The notes below the pieces were generated by a model. It was not told the origin of the DNA and did not search any database. It saw nothing but the letters and a program-made list of their open reading frames with translations. Both the position numbers and the translations under genes were made by a program. A stretch of 64,000 nucleotides of DNA from JANJUO01 sp942492935 (lineage in GTDB: Bacteria; Bacteroidota; Ignavibacteria; Kapaibacteriales; UBA2268): positions 620,001 through 684,000 of the forward strand of contig OW818654.1 in NCBI GenBank assembly GCA_942492935.1, given 5' to 3'. Shown piece after piece: positions 7,699-16,472 of this stretch; the stretch's first letter is position 1; every line of letters begins with the position of its first letter.

Positions 7699-7898
7699 GA
7701 AAATAACTCTGTAGCATCTGTATATTCTCTATAATCAGGCGTTTTTCCCAATTTACTAATAATTTCCTGCATTTCATTATCAGAAATTTCTGGGATAAAA
7801 GACTCGATTAAATGAAATCGTTCTAACCTAATAGCTTCAATAACTGACTCTTTTATCATGGTTCTAAATAATTCTGAATCAAAATTAACTACTTGCAT
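7695..7898 (-). CDS. Antitoxin of the RelE-type pair
   Basis: The 67-residue protein (MQVVNFDSELF...) has a helical N-terminal part and a C-terminal 'EIISKLGKTPDYREYTDATELF' tail. I assign it by position: it lies directly upstream of the RelE-type gene with a 4-base ATGA overlap, the usual antitoxin-first arrangement. I do not recognise a standard DNA-binding fold from the sequence. Confidence 0.65.
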   Translation of the reverse strand: MQVVNFDSELFRTMIKESVIEAIRLERFHLIESFIPEISDNEMQEIISKLGKTPDYREYTDATELFS

Positions 7899-7954
7899 AT
7901 AATTATTCCCAGTATTCCAAAATATAATTGACTTTTTTATAATAAATTTATTTT

Positions 7955-8075
7955 ACTTCTCTCACAGAGCATCAGGACACAGAAAGCGACCCAAATCTGG
8001 ATTGTATTTATGCACTCCGTGGTCTGCATTGCTCTATGTATACTTCTCTTTTCCGATGTAGCAATTTGTATACGC
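7955..8075 (-). pseudogene. RHS core remnant A7
   Basis: The minus strand reads YIGKEKYT, a stop, SNADHGVHKYNPDLGRFLCP then DALWEK and a stop. It holds the 'GKEKD..' block and the tip in one frame apart from one nonsense codon. It is the first RHS remnant of this array, lying just downstream of the exported-protein gene at 8110. Confidence 0.75.
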
Positions 8076-8109
8076 ATAAGTTTTCATAATTTAACAATGG
8101 GCGGATAAA

Positions 8110-8823
8110 TTAATGATTAATGATTCGTTTATCTAATCTTATCAACTCTTTACTGTATTCGTATTTACCATGAAAGCATTTCATATAATGAATATAAATT
8201 CTTCCAAATTCTGGTTCCAAAGTCATAAAAGAAATTTCAGTTGATTCTTCATCAATCGATATTCTTGGTATAAATATATCTGGATACTTTTTCTTAAATT
8301 TATCAATATTTGTACTGTCAATAAAATGTAATTCGAAATTCTCACAATAATTCCAATCATTCCAAATAATTAATCTTGAGAATTTAATAATTTCTAAAGA
8401 ATCCGAGTGATTTATTTCATTTTTGTACAAATACTGCAAATCATTATTTCCATTTCCTTTTAAATAGTATATTTTATAGTTGTCCGAAATTGCAATATGA
8501 TGAATATTAAAGAACATTGGAATATAGCCAATTCTATAAGCTTGAAATGTTGAAAATTTCAAACTGTCAATGAGATCAACATTATTATAATTATACTCGA
8601 AAAGTATTTCAGAAGTTGTATTATTTAAATAATTTTCTTCAAAATACAATGAATCATTTGATTTAAGCATCTTTTGTTTAAATTCTTTATATACTTCATT
8701 TGTTAAGTTGATTCTATAAATTTCATTCAATAACTTATGTTTATCAATTGTAACTTGCGAATATAATTGACCAAATGATAATAATATTACAATCGCCAAA
8801 TATTTCAGTTTAATTATAACCAC
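8110..8823 (-). CDS. Exported protein of unknown function
   Basis: The 237-residue protein has an N-terminal signal peptide (KLKYLAIVILLSFGQLYSQ) with a Bacteroidota-like cleavage before Gln/Val and no lipobox. The mature part is rich in Asn, Tyr and Ile with a single Cys pair (residues about 158 and 222) and no repeated motif. I do not recognise a family. It is the most upstream intact gene of the first array. Confidence 0.65.
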   Translation of the reverse strand: MVIIKLKYLAIVILLSFGQLYSQVTIDKHKLLNEIYRINLTNEVYKEFKQKMLKSNDSLYFEENYLNNTTSEILFEYNYNNVDLIDSLKFSTFQAYRIGYIPMFFNIHHIAISDNYKIYYLKGNGNNDLQYLYKNEINHSDSLEIIKFSRLIIWNDWNYCENFELHFIDSTNIDKFKKKYPDIFIPRISIDEESTEISFMTLEPEFGRIYIHYMKCFHGKYEYSKELIRLDKRIINH

Positions 8824-8892
8824 TTACTATTTCCATTATTATAAATATTTGTATTTAAAGTCGAATATTAAAGTGTACCCAAATCCATTATC

Positions 8893-9102
8893 TTACCCAT
8901 ATATCAGTCTGATTTTAGGTACAGGAATTTCTCTGCCAATTAATTTTGCAGTTTCTATCCATCCGGAAATAACAATATCAATATTTGAAATAGCTTGAAA
9001 ATATGTATCACCATATACCATACACCCCGTTAATTAAGGAACATCAGCAATATACGAATTATCTTCATCGCTCCAGTAAATAATTTTCTCATATTTATAC
9101 AT
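8893..9102 (-). pseudogene. HicB-like antitoxin with in-frame stop
   Basis: Minus-strand reading from the ATG at 9102 gives MYKYEKIIYWSDEDNSYIAD then VP, a TAA stop at 9034-9036, and LTGCMVYGDTYFQAISNIDI, VISGWIETAKLIGREIPVPK, ending at 8893. HicB proteins of this type have 'VPELPGC' at this point, so a GAA-to-TAA change accounts for the stop. No hicA partner is visible on either side. It is a solitary decayed antitoxin at the edge of the first array. Confidence 0.8.
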
Positions 9103-9652
9103 TTTAATCCTCATTTTTATTTCAAAATTGAATATGTCTTTGATTTATAATTTTTTATGATTTTTGTGAAATACCAATCTGATATTTAATTGAATAGAAA
9201 AAAAACGAATATGATACCACTTTTACAAATATGTTAAATTAAATACTCTTTTTTTTCTAACAACATTATTATACAATTTCATTAAACAACTGTCCAAATA
9301 TTAAAATAATACATTGAACTACAAAAGAAATTTATTTCAAATTTCAAAATACAAACATACAAAATTCAACGCCAAAAGTTTGTCGTCATTGCAAAAATTC
9401 GAATTATTTTTCAAAATTTACCAAAAACAATTCACAATATAAGAAAAAAATTATTTGTTTTTCAAGAAATGTGAAATTGTTTTTTTTGTAATTGGATTTT
9501 GAATAAGTTATGAATGACAAAGAAAACATCAATTCAATATTTAGGTTAAACAAAAATTAATTTTTGTATTTCCTAAAATATATTTATTTTTGTTGAGTCT
9601 TAAAAGTAAATTGTTATTTAAATTATAAATTTTATTTATTACTGAGGTAAAG
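9103..9652. other. AT-rich intergenic region
   Basis: This 550-base gap between the decayed HicB and the DJ-1 gene is extremely AT-rich with many A and T runs. I see no open frame, terminator hairpin or RHS remnant. A promoter for 9653 is probably in the final 100 bases, but I cannot fix the elements. Confidence 0.6.
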
Positions 9653-10249
9653 ATGATAAAAGGTAAAATTGGAGTTTTGATTGAAGACCATTTTGATCAA
9701 ACTGAATTTGAAAAATTCAATGAATTTTTCCCCCAACATGGCTATCAAGTGGACTATATTTCTCATCTTTGGGGAAATAAAGAGTTACATTTTGATGCAA
9801 ATGCAGATGAAGGTGTAATTAGAAGTCATGTTACCGTTAATTTAGAAGTAAATGATATTAATATAGATGATTATAAAGCGATAATTCTAATTGGTGCTTA
9901 TGCAATGGATAGATTAAGATACCAAACAGAAGTGTATCCAGGCAAAAAAAATGATGCTCCTGCGGTTAACTTTTTAAGAAAAGTTATGAAGAAAAAAGGA
10001 TTAAAAGTAGGTACAATTTGCCATAGTCTATGGTTATTGTGTGCTGATAAAGAATTGATTGAGGGAAGAAAGGTAACCTGTGCCCATAATATTATTTGCG
10101 ATGTAGAAAATGCTGGCGGTATTGTTATTTATGAAAATAATCAAACTACTGAACTTGTGATTGACGGAGATTTAATCACAGGAAAGCATCCGGGAGTTGT
10201 TGATTTATTTAATCAAACTCTATTGAATGAAATTGAGAAAATTGCATAA
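9653..10249 (+). CDS. DJ-1/PfpI family protein
   Basis: The 198-residue protein has the class I glutamine amidotransferase-like fold of the DJ-1/PfpI superfamily, with strand motif 'KAIILIGAYAMDRLRY', the nucleophile elbow 'KVGTICHSLWLL' with Cys123, then His124 and later 'ITGKHPGVV'. Family members act as cysteine proteases, glyoxalase-like hydratases or deglycases, or chaperones in the cytoplasm. Here the identity of the reaction is not predictable. The start has an AGGT-type box (TGAGGTAAAG ATG). The next gene is more than 600 bases away, so it is probably transcribed alone. Confidence 0.85.
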   Translation: MIKGKIGVLIEDHFDQTEFEKFNEFFPQHGYQVDYISHLWGNKELHFDANADEGVIRSHVTVNLEVNDINIDDYKAIILIGAYAMDRLRYQTEVYPGKKNDAPAVNFLRKVMKKKGLKVGTICHSLWLLCADKELIEGRKVTCAHNIICDVENAGGIVIYENNQTTELVIDGDLITGKHPGVVDLFNQTLLNEIEKIA

Positions 10250-10858
10250 TAATTTATATAGTGTTCTTTGAAAAAAATATGTGATTTATTTAATTGATGC
10301 GAGAATTTGGAAAGAAGATTTCTGAAATAAGTAACGTAGTTGCGTAATCATAATAGAAATGATGATTTTTTAATACTTTTAGCTACGTAGTAGCGACATA
10401 ATTAAATATCGCAGCTGCGCAGCTTAGTTTCTTTTAGGATTATTTTCTATTAAGATGTCGCAACTACGTTGCTTATGGAATGGATTCTGAAACAAGTTCA
10501 GAATGACAGAATTCAAGATGGATTCTGAAACAAGTTACCAATGACATCTTTTTTCCTTGCATCAGTATGACGATTTTTGAGGCAGTTCCAATTAACTTCG
10601 GATGAAGGAAATCCTCCTTAATACCCTTTAATAAAGGGGGAAAGGGGGATTTGAATTAATTCTACATTGAGGGTTCTGAAACAATCTACCAATGACTACA
10701 ATTTTTTATAATGGTGTCATTTTGCATATTTTTTAAATATATTTGTTCCGCACTTCAGAATGACAGAATTCAAAATGGATTCTGAAACAAGTTCAGAATG
10801 ACAGGGTTCAAGACTGAACTTTAATGATTAAAAAAAATTGAAATTATGGTTAATTAAA
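10250..10858. other. Intergenic region with dispersed repeats
   Basis: The gap holds several repeats and no gene. 10329-10344 and 10459-10474 form inverted arms (GTAACGTAGTTGCG against CGCAACTACGTTGC, one mismatch) with further palindromes such as CAGCTGCGCAGCT between them. 10482-10508, 10520-10545 and 10777-10803 are versions of GGATTCTGAAACAAGTTCAG, a dispersed repeat that recurs in opposite orientation near 23526-23720 and 26672. The promoter of the operon at 10859 must also lie here but is not obvious. Confidence 0.7.
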
Positions 10859-11650
10859 ATGAGTATATCTGCAATAACTTTAAATTTTTCAGGAATTTTA
10901 ACATTCCTTCTGGTATTTATTTCATTTGGTGGTTTTTCGATAATTGGATTATTACTAATAAAAAGAATATTCCATCATTCTATACTCAAACATCACAATG
11001 ATGTAGCTGGATTTATATTTGCTGTGCATGGAGTAATTTATGCTGTTTTGGTTGGATTTGTTGTAATTGGAGTTTGGGAGGATTACAAAGATGCGGAAAA
11101 TCTTGCTAATAAAGAAACAGCCAAATTGCTAATGCTATATAACGATATCGAATCATACCCAAATGAAGCCACATCAAATATTCTTTTAGATGAATACAAA
11201 AAAATAATCAAAGCAATTTCAGTAATTGATTATCCAGCATTACAAGATGGTAAAGATTCAAATGCAAGTGCAAAAGAATATTTTGCTTTCTCAAAACTTT
11301 TGACAAAAATAAACCCTTCAAGTGAAGTTGAAAAAGTATTTTTTAATAAAATTGTAGATGTTATAGATGATTTATATATTCTCTCAATAGAAAGATATGA
11401 AAGCTCGAAAAGTTCAATTCCATCAGTATTGTGGTGGGGAATTATTATGGGAGCATTTGTTACATTAGGTTTTAGCTGTATTTATGGAACAGAAAATTTT
11501 TGGGCATTAGTTTCAATGAATTTAATGCTGTCATTTGTATTGTCTTTGCTTATTACTATTATTATTTTGCTTGATGCCCCATTTGAAGGGACGGTAAGTG
11601 TACAACCACAAAATTTGCAACACTTGCTTAAATTGGTAGAAGTCAATTAA
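10859..11650 (+). CDS. DUF4239 membrane protein
   Basis: I use the ATG at 10859 (263 residues) rather than an upstream TTG. The protein has four likely membrane segments: two near the N-terminus (about residues 12-35 and 53-75, including HNDVAGFIFAVHGVIYAVLV), a soluble helical middle of about 110 residues, and two at the C-terminus (about 195-245). The N-terminal block matches DUF4239, a bestrophin-like family whose transport activity has not been shown. It starts a run of closely spaced plus-strand genes ending at 18662. Confidence 0.85.
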   Translation: MSISAITLNFSGILTFLLVFISFGGFSIIGLLLIKRIFHHSILKHHNDVAGFIFAVHGVIYAVLVGFVVIGVWEDYKDAENLANKETAKLLMLYNDIESYPNEATSNILLDEYKKIIKAISVIDYPALQDGKDSNASAKEYFAFSKLLTKINPSSEVEKVFFNKIVDVIDDLYILSIERYESSKSSIPSVLWWGIIMGAFVTLGFSCIYGTENFWALVSMNLMLSFVLSLLITIIILLDAPFEGTVSVQPQNLQHLLKLVEVN

Positions 11651-11680
11651 TTTTTGTATAATTTATTTAAAAAGGGTTTT

Positions 11681-13198
11681 ATGTCAGTATCTGAAAATAT
11701 TGAATGTTTGGTAATCGGAAGTGGATTTGGTGGTGCTATTGCCGCCTCACGACTTGCATTATCGGGGAAAAAAGTAGTTGTTCTCGAACGTGGTAAAGAA
11801 TGGGAAACAACTGATGAGCAAAATACATTTTCAACATACAGAAATCCAGATGGACGTTCTGCATGGTTAAGCGAAGAGACAGTTCTATTTGAACCAAAAC
11901 CAATTGAGAAATATACAGGTATGGTTGAAAAGTGTGTTGAAGATGGCATTGTAGTTTGGGTATCAGCTGGTGTAGGTGGTGGCTCTTTGGTTTACAATAC
12001 TGTTCTCCTAAAACCATCTGTTGAAAATTTCAATAATGTATTTGGAGATGTATGTCAATACTCAGAATTTGAAAAATACTACGACAGGGTTTATGATGCT
12101 ATGCACCCTGAGCAAATTCCAGTTGAAGTATTGAATACTGATTATTATTTATCAGCAAGAGTATTTCTTGAACAAGCAAATAAAGCTGGATTGAATGCAG
12201 AAAAATTATTTATTGCATCAAGTTGGGATGTTGCCAAAGCTGAAATTAGTGGAGAGAAAAAACCTTCAGCGATAGACGGTGAAATTTGGTATGGCATTAA
12301 TAGCGGTATGAAAAAAAGTCTTGATAAAAATTACTTAAAAGAAGGTATCAATACTGGCAATTTACAGGTTCGTCCTCTTCATAATGTAACTGATATTTAT
12401 GAAAATGAAAACGGTGGATTTGATGTACATTATCAAAAAATCACAACAAAAGGCGATGTAATTGAAGAGGGAGTAATTTCAACAAAATATTTATTCCTTG
12501 GAGCTGGCTCAATTGGTACTTCAAAATTATTGGTAAAAGCAAAAGGGAAAGGTACTTTGCCAAAATTAAATGATGAAGTTGGTAAATATTGGGGTGACAA
12601 TGGAGATACTTTTGCAACAAGGCAAGTTGGAACACGTACTAATCCAGGACAAGGCGGTCCAGCATCGGTTGTTATCAAACATTATGATAATCCAATTGCA
12701 CCACAAACAATTATTGTTTTTCCTGAATGGGACGCTCCAGAAGGAACATTAACATCACTTGGAATGAGTATCCCAACTGAAAATGGAGAATTTAAATATA
12801 ATTCTGAAGATGAATCTGTAAAATTATATTGGCCCTCTGATTCTCCAGAAGTTAAAAAAGTTTTAGATGGCGTGAATTATACATATTCTCTAATTGATGC
12901 CCACATTGACATTGATGAAGAAGCAGAGGTACAAGAATTTTACAGCCATTTACATCATGGTAAGAAACATAAAATTCATCCAAAGACACAGGCAATTAAT
13001 GGAATTACAGCACACCCATTAGGTGGTGTTGTTATGGGTAAAGCGTGTGATTATTTTGGCAGAGTAAAAGGATATAATGGTTTATATGTAATGGACGGTG
13101 CTTTTATTCCAAGGTCAACTGCGGCAACAAATCCAGCTTTAACAATAGCCGCATTTGCAGAAAGGTCAATCGAAAATATTATTCAAAATGACTTTTAA
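11681..13198 (+). CDS. GMC-family FAD oxidoreductase (cholesterol-oxidase-like)
   Basis: Starting at the ATG at 11681, which has AAGGG five bases upstream, the protein has 505 residues. The FAD-binding motif GSGFGG is at residues 13-18, followed by 'KKVVVLERG'. 'VSAGVGGGSLVYNTVLLKP' and the C-terminal 'GRVKGYNGLYVMDGAFIPRS' with 'NPALTIAAFAERS' are GMC C-terminal signatures; 'AHPLGGVVMG' supplies the usual catalytic His. Family members oxidise alcohol groups of sterols, sugars or choline using O2 or another acceptor. There is no signal peptide, so it should act in the cytoplasm. The neighbours (GlgX, epimerase) point to a sugar or polyol substrate rather than a sterol. Confidence 0.85.
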   Translation: MSVSENIECLVIGSGFGGAIAASRLALSGKKVVVLERGKEWETTDEQNTFSTYRNPDGRSAWLSEETVLFEPKPIEKYTGMVEKCVEDGIVVWVSAGVGGGSLVYNTVLLKPSVENFNNVFGDVCQYSEFEKYYDRVYDAMHPEQIPVEVLNTDYYLSARVFLEQANKAGLNAEKLFIASSWDVAKAEISGEKKPSAIDGEIWYGINSGMKKSLDKNYLKEGINTGNLQVRPLHNVTDIYENENGGFDVHYQKITTKGDVIEEGVISTKYLFLGAGSIGTSKLLVKAKGKGTLPKLNDEVGKYWGDNGDTFATRQVGTRTNPGQGGPASVVIKHYDNPIAPQTIIVFPEWDAPEGTLTSLGMSIPTENGEFKYNSEDESVKLYWPSDSPEVKKVLDGVNYTYSLIDAHIDIDEEAEVQEFYSHLHHGKKHKIHPKTQAINGITAHPLGGVVMGKACDYFGRVKGYNGLYVMDGAFIPRSTAATNPALTIAAFAERSIENIIQNDF

Positions 13199-13233
13199 TT
13201 TAAATTTTTTTAATTTTTTATCAAGGACTAATT

Positions 13234-13800
13234 ATGAAAAACAGAATAAATTACTACAAAGACCTTGCGGCAGATTATTCCAGACCTGGTCTTGTGGCTG
13301 AACCACTAAAGCAAGAATTAATTGAACTTGCTTTAAAAATAAATAAGATGAAGGAAGCAACTCTTCCAGAAATTAATGAAAATTATACATTTGCACAAAT
13401 TGAAAAAGAAAACAAGGAGTGGTGGCCCACACATTGCGAAGCATTACGTCAAGGAAGGGGCGACATCCTAACAGATGAATACAGAGATGACTTGGTTTAT
13501 TTCTGTCAAGATGGTCCTTATTATGGAATTGAAGAACAGAAAGTACGCGAGCAACATTGGTGGGCATTGATTGCACAGCCAGGTGTAACAATGGCTTGGC
13601 CCATAGTGATGTTTTATGGAGAATTTGTTTGGTTTGAGTGGAATTGTATAGATGACAACACAAACGAAACACTTGCTAAAGGAAGTGTTGCATGGGTTAG
13701 AAGAGGTCATAAGGGCGGATGCTACTTCAAAGGTGAACAATTGACATTCTATAGAGATGTATTTTCATCACCAGAATTATTAAAATTGATTACAAAATAA
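13234..13800 (+). CDS. NTF2-like (SnoaL-fold) protein
   Basis: The 188-residue protein has a helical first part and a C-terminal part 'GIEEQKVREQHWWALIAQPGV' with alternating Trp-rich strands ('MFYGEFVWFEWNCIDD', 'GSVAWVRRGHKGGCYFKGEQL'), which fits an NTF2/SnoaL cone fold. Such domains often form the active-site pocket of isomerases or act as small-molecule binders. There are 36 bases between it and the GMC gene and 34 to the next, so it is within the operon. The Trp-rich pocket suggests carbohydrate or aromatic ligand binding, but this is inference. Confidence 0.6.
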   Translation: MKNRINYYKDLAADYSRPGLVAEPLKQELIELALKINKMKEATLPEINENYTFAQIEKENKEWWPTHCEALRQGRGDILTDEYRDDLVYFCQDGPYYGIEEQKVREQHWWALIAQPGVTMAWPIVMFYGEFVWFEWNCIDDNTNETLAKGSVAWVRRGHKGGCYFKGEQLTFYRDVFSSPELLKLITK

Positions 13801-13834
13801 ATTACTCATTCTTTAAAATTTGTTGGGGTAAATT

Positions 13835-14371
13835 ATGCCATGTGTTCATGGAAAAATCAGCGGTCTGAAATTGACTGAAGAAATAATTGTTAAATTAGAA
13901 ACTGAAATCACTAAAGCATTACAAGAAGAGATTTCTTTAGCATTTCCTGCTGAATTAGGTTTTGTGGAAGGCACTGAAGAATTTGAAATATGTCATCAAA
14001 TTGCCCATAAAATTATGCCAGGCTGGACTTGGATTACAGTAGAAGAAGCACGTTGGGCAGTTAGAGGAGTGAAGTGTGGTGATGATAAAATTGTTGCAAG
14101 ATTCCACATATTGGTATTGGCAAATGCATTATTTACAAATTTCAGACAAAAAGTTGTTAGAACTGTTGAGCATACATTGACAAGAATTTTTTCTGAATAT
14201 GGCAAACCAGTGCAATTATTTGTTGATTGCATAGAAGGGGAAGTTGATTTAACCTTACCAGAAGATTTATTCGGTGAATTATTGAAAGGTGAAGATGATT
14301 CATTGCTCACTCCATCAGATGTAGTTCAATTTATTATGAAAAAAGTTATTAATGAAATTAAACCAAAATAA
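13835..14371 (+). CDS. Operon protein of unknown function, 178 residues
   Basis: The protein starts MPCVHGKISGLKLTEEIIVK and includes two similar halves of strand-helix type. The Met-Pro start followed by a strand and the helix 'TEEIIVKLETEITKAL' recalls tautomerase-superfamily proteins, where Pro1 is the catalytic base after Met removal, and the second half ('KIVARFHILVLANALFTNFRQKVVRTVEHTL') could be a second copy. I do not recognise the family with confidence. It is followed after 4 bases by the GlgX gene. Confidence 0.5.
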   Translation: MPCVHGKISGLKLTEEIIVKLETEITKALQEEISLAFPAELGFVEGTEEFEICHQIAHKIMPGWTWITVEEARWAVRGVKCGDDKIVARFHILVLANALFTNFRQKVVRTVEHTLTRIFSEYGKPVQLFVDCIEGEVDLTLPEDLFGELLKGEDDSLLTPSDVVQFIMKKVINEIKPK

Positions 14372-14375
14372 AGAA

Positions 14376-16457
14376 ATGTCAAAATTAAATTATACATTTG
14401 AAAAAGGTAAACCACACCCATTGGGTGCAACACCTGACGCTAACGGAGTAAACTTTTCAGTTTACTCCGAGCATGCTACAGATATCGAATTGCTGATTTT
14501 TGATGACCATCTTGATACAGAGCCAATGCTTACTGTAAAATTTGATTGTGTCAAAAATCGCACTTTCAATATTTGGCATATATATATAAAAGGTTTAAAA
14601 CCCGGAGTACATTATGCTTATAGAATTGATGGAATTAATGATTTACAGGAAGGACACAGATTTAATCCCAAGAAAGTGCTTGTTGATGTCTATTCAAAAG
14701 GAAATAACAATCACCTTTGGGATAGAGTTGCAGCATGTAATGAAGAGGACAATCTTGCAACATCGATGAGAAGTGTGGTTGTTGATACCAGTAATTATGA
14801 TTGGGAAGACGATAAGCCACTTAATTATGATATGAAAGACACAATCATTTACGAAATGCACGTTGGCGGATTTACAAGGTCTTCAACTAATAAATCTGAA
14901 AATCCCGGTACATTCAAAGAATTAATTGCAAAAATTCCTTACTTAAAATCACTTGGTGTAACTGCTGTCGAATTATTACCAGTTTTCCAATTTGATGATA
15001 AGGAAGTACTCAAAGTTTTAGATGATGGAACTGTGTTGAAAAATTATTGGGGTTATTCTACATTCGGATTTTTCTCACCGCATCCAGCTTATTGTGTTAC
15101 ACCTGAAGAAGGTAGCCACATAAATGAATTTCGAGATATGGTAAAAGCACTTCATAAAGAAGGTTTAGAAGTGATTTTAGATGTTGTTTTCAACCATTCA
15201 AACGAAGGAAATCATCAAGGTCCTACGATTAGTTTCAAAGGATTCGATAATAAAATTTATTATTATCTTGTTCCTGATAATCCAGAATTTTACTATGATT
15301 TTTCGGGTTGTGGCAATACAATTAATTGTAATCATCCAGCAGTAGAAAAATTTATAATTGACTGTCTGAAATTCTGGGTTAAAGAGATGCACGTTGATGG
15401 TTTTAGATTTGACGAAGGTTCAATTCTATCACGAGGCGAAGATGGCTCCCCACTCAAGCATCCACCTGTATTATGGGGACTTGAGCTTGATGAAGCATTT
15501 GATGGTATCAAGTTAATCGCAGAAGCTTGGGATGCTGCTGGATTATATCAAATTGGCTCATTTCCGGGATATAGATGGTCAGAATGGAATGGTAAATATA
15601 GAGATTCAATTAGAAAATTTACCAAAGGTGAAGCTGGTATAATTGGTGAAGTTGCAAATAGAATTGCTGGTAGTTCAGAATTATATCAGCATAATCGACA
15701 TAGACCAACAAATGGCATCAACTTTATAGCTTGTCATGATGGTTTTACAATGATGGATTTAGTTTCCTATAATGAAAAACATAACTATGCAAATGGCGAA
15801 AATAATCAAGATGGTATTGATGATAATTTGAGTTGGAATTCTGGTGTTGAAGGTGAAACTGATTCACTTGAAACAATCAAATTCAGAAAAAAGCGTATTA
15901 AAAATTTTGCGGCTATTCTATTTACATCGCAAGGTGTACCAATGTTGCTCTCTGGTGATGAGGTCGGAAAATCTCAACTTGGGAACAATAATGTATATTG
16001 TCAAGATAATGAATTAGCTTGGTTTGATTGGTCTCTTGTTGATAAGAATGAAGATTTGTTAAGATTTTTCAAAGCAATGATTAATTTCCGTAAAGAGAAT
16101 GAATCATTAAGAAGGGCAGATTTCTTTAATGGCAAAGTTAATGAACGTGGTTTAAAAGACATTGATTGGCATGGCTGTCAATTATATTCACCCGGTTGGA
16201 ATGATACTTCATCAAAAGTATTAGCTTATTCAATTGCCTCATTTGTAGAAAATCAACCTGATATTTTTGTAATAATGAATATGGATTATCAGGAATTGGA
16301 ATTTGAAATACCAATTCTCGAAGCAAGAAATTGGTATCGCTTTGTTGACACTGATTTGGATTCACCAATGGATATTGATGAAAATTCTAAATTGAAAATT
16401 GATTCTGACAAATATAAAGCTGCACCTTATTCAATAGTAATATTAATTTCAAAATAA
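14376..16457 (+). CDS. glgX: Glycogen debranching enzyme / isoamylase (GH13, GlgX type)
   Basis: From the ATG at 14376 the protein has about 693 residues. An N-terminal CBM48-like domain (GKPHPLGATPDANGVNFSVY) precedes a GH13 barrel with 'DVVFNHS' near residue 270, 'VDGFRFDEGS' near 342 (catalytic nucleophile Asp), 'IAEAWDAAG' near 381 (acid/base Glu) and 'FIACHDGFTMMD' near 451 (third acid Asp). It should hydrolyse alpha-1,6 branches of glycogen or similar glucans. Residues between the barrel motifs contain the odd 'DEGSILSRGEDGSPLKHPPV' insertion; a Glu after the nucleophile is unusual, where small residues are more common. It is translationally close to the preceding gene. Confidence 0.9.
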   Translation: MSKLNYTFEKGKPHPLGATPDANGVNFSVYSEHATDIELLIFDDHLDTEPMLTVKFDCVKNRTFNIWHIYIKGLKPGVHYAYRIDGINDLQEGHRFNPKKVLVDVYSKGNNNHLWDRVAACNEEDNLATSMRSVVVDTSNYDWEDDKPLNYDMKDTIIYEMHVGGFTRSSTNKSENPGTFKELIAKIPYLKSLGVTAVELLPVFQFDDKEVLKVLDDGTVLKNYWGYSTFGFFSPHPAYCVTPEEGSHINEFRDMVKALHKEGLEVILDVVFNHSNEGNHQGPTISFKGFDNKIYYYLVPDNPEFYYDFSGCGNTINCNHPAVEKFIIDCLKFWVKEMHVDGFRFDEGSILSRGEDGSPLKHPPVLWGLELDEAFDGIKLIAEAWDAAGLYQIGSFPGYRWSEWNGKYRDSIRKFTKGEAGIIGEVANRIAGSSELYQHNRHRPTNGINFIACHDGFTMMDLVSYNEKHNYANGENNQDGIDDNLSWNSGVEGETDSLETIKFRKKRIKNFAAILFTSQGVPMLLSGDEVGKSQLGNNNVYCQDNELAWFDWSLVDKNEDLLRFFKAMINFRKENESLRRADFFNGKVNERGLKDIDWHGCQLYSPGWNDTSSKVLAYSIASFVENQPDIFVIMNMDYQELEFEIPILEARNWYRFVDTDLDSPMDIDENSKLKIDSDKYKAAPYSIVILISK

Positions 16458-16472
16458 ATTATAGAGGAGTTT

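Noticed and set aside
11647..12017. Minus-strand frames over the start of the GMC gene.
   Set aside because: The plus strand has a textbook FAD motif and start signal; the minus frames are Leu/His-rich shadows.
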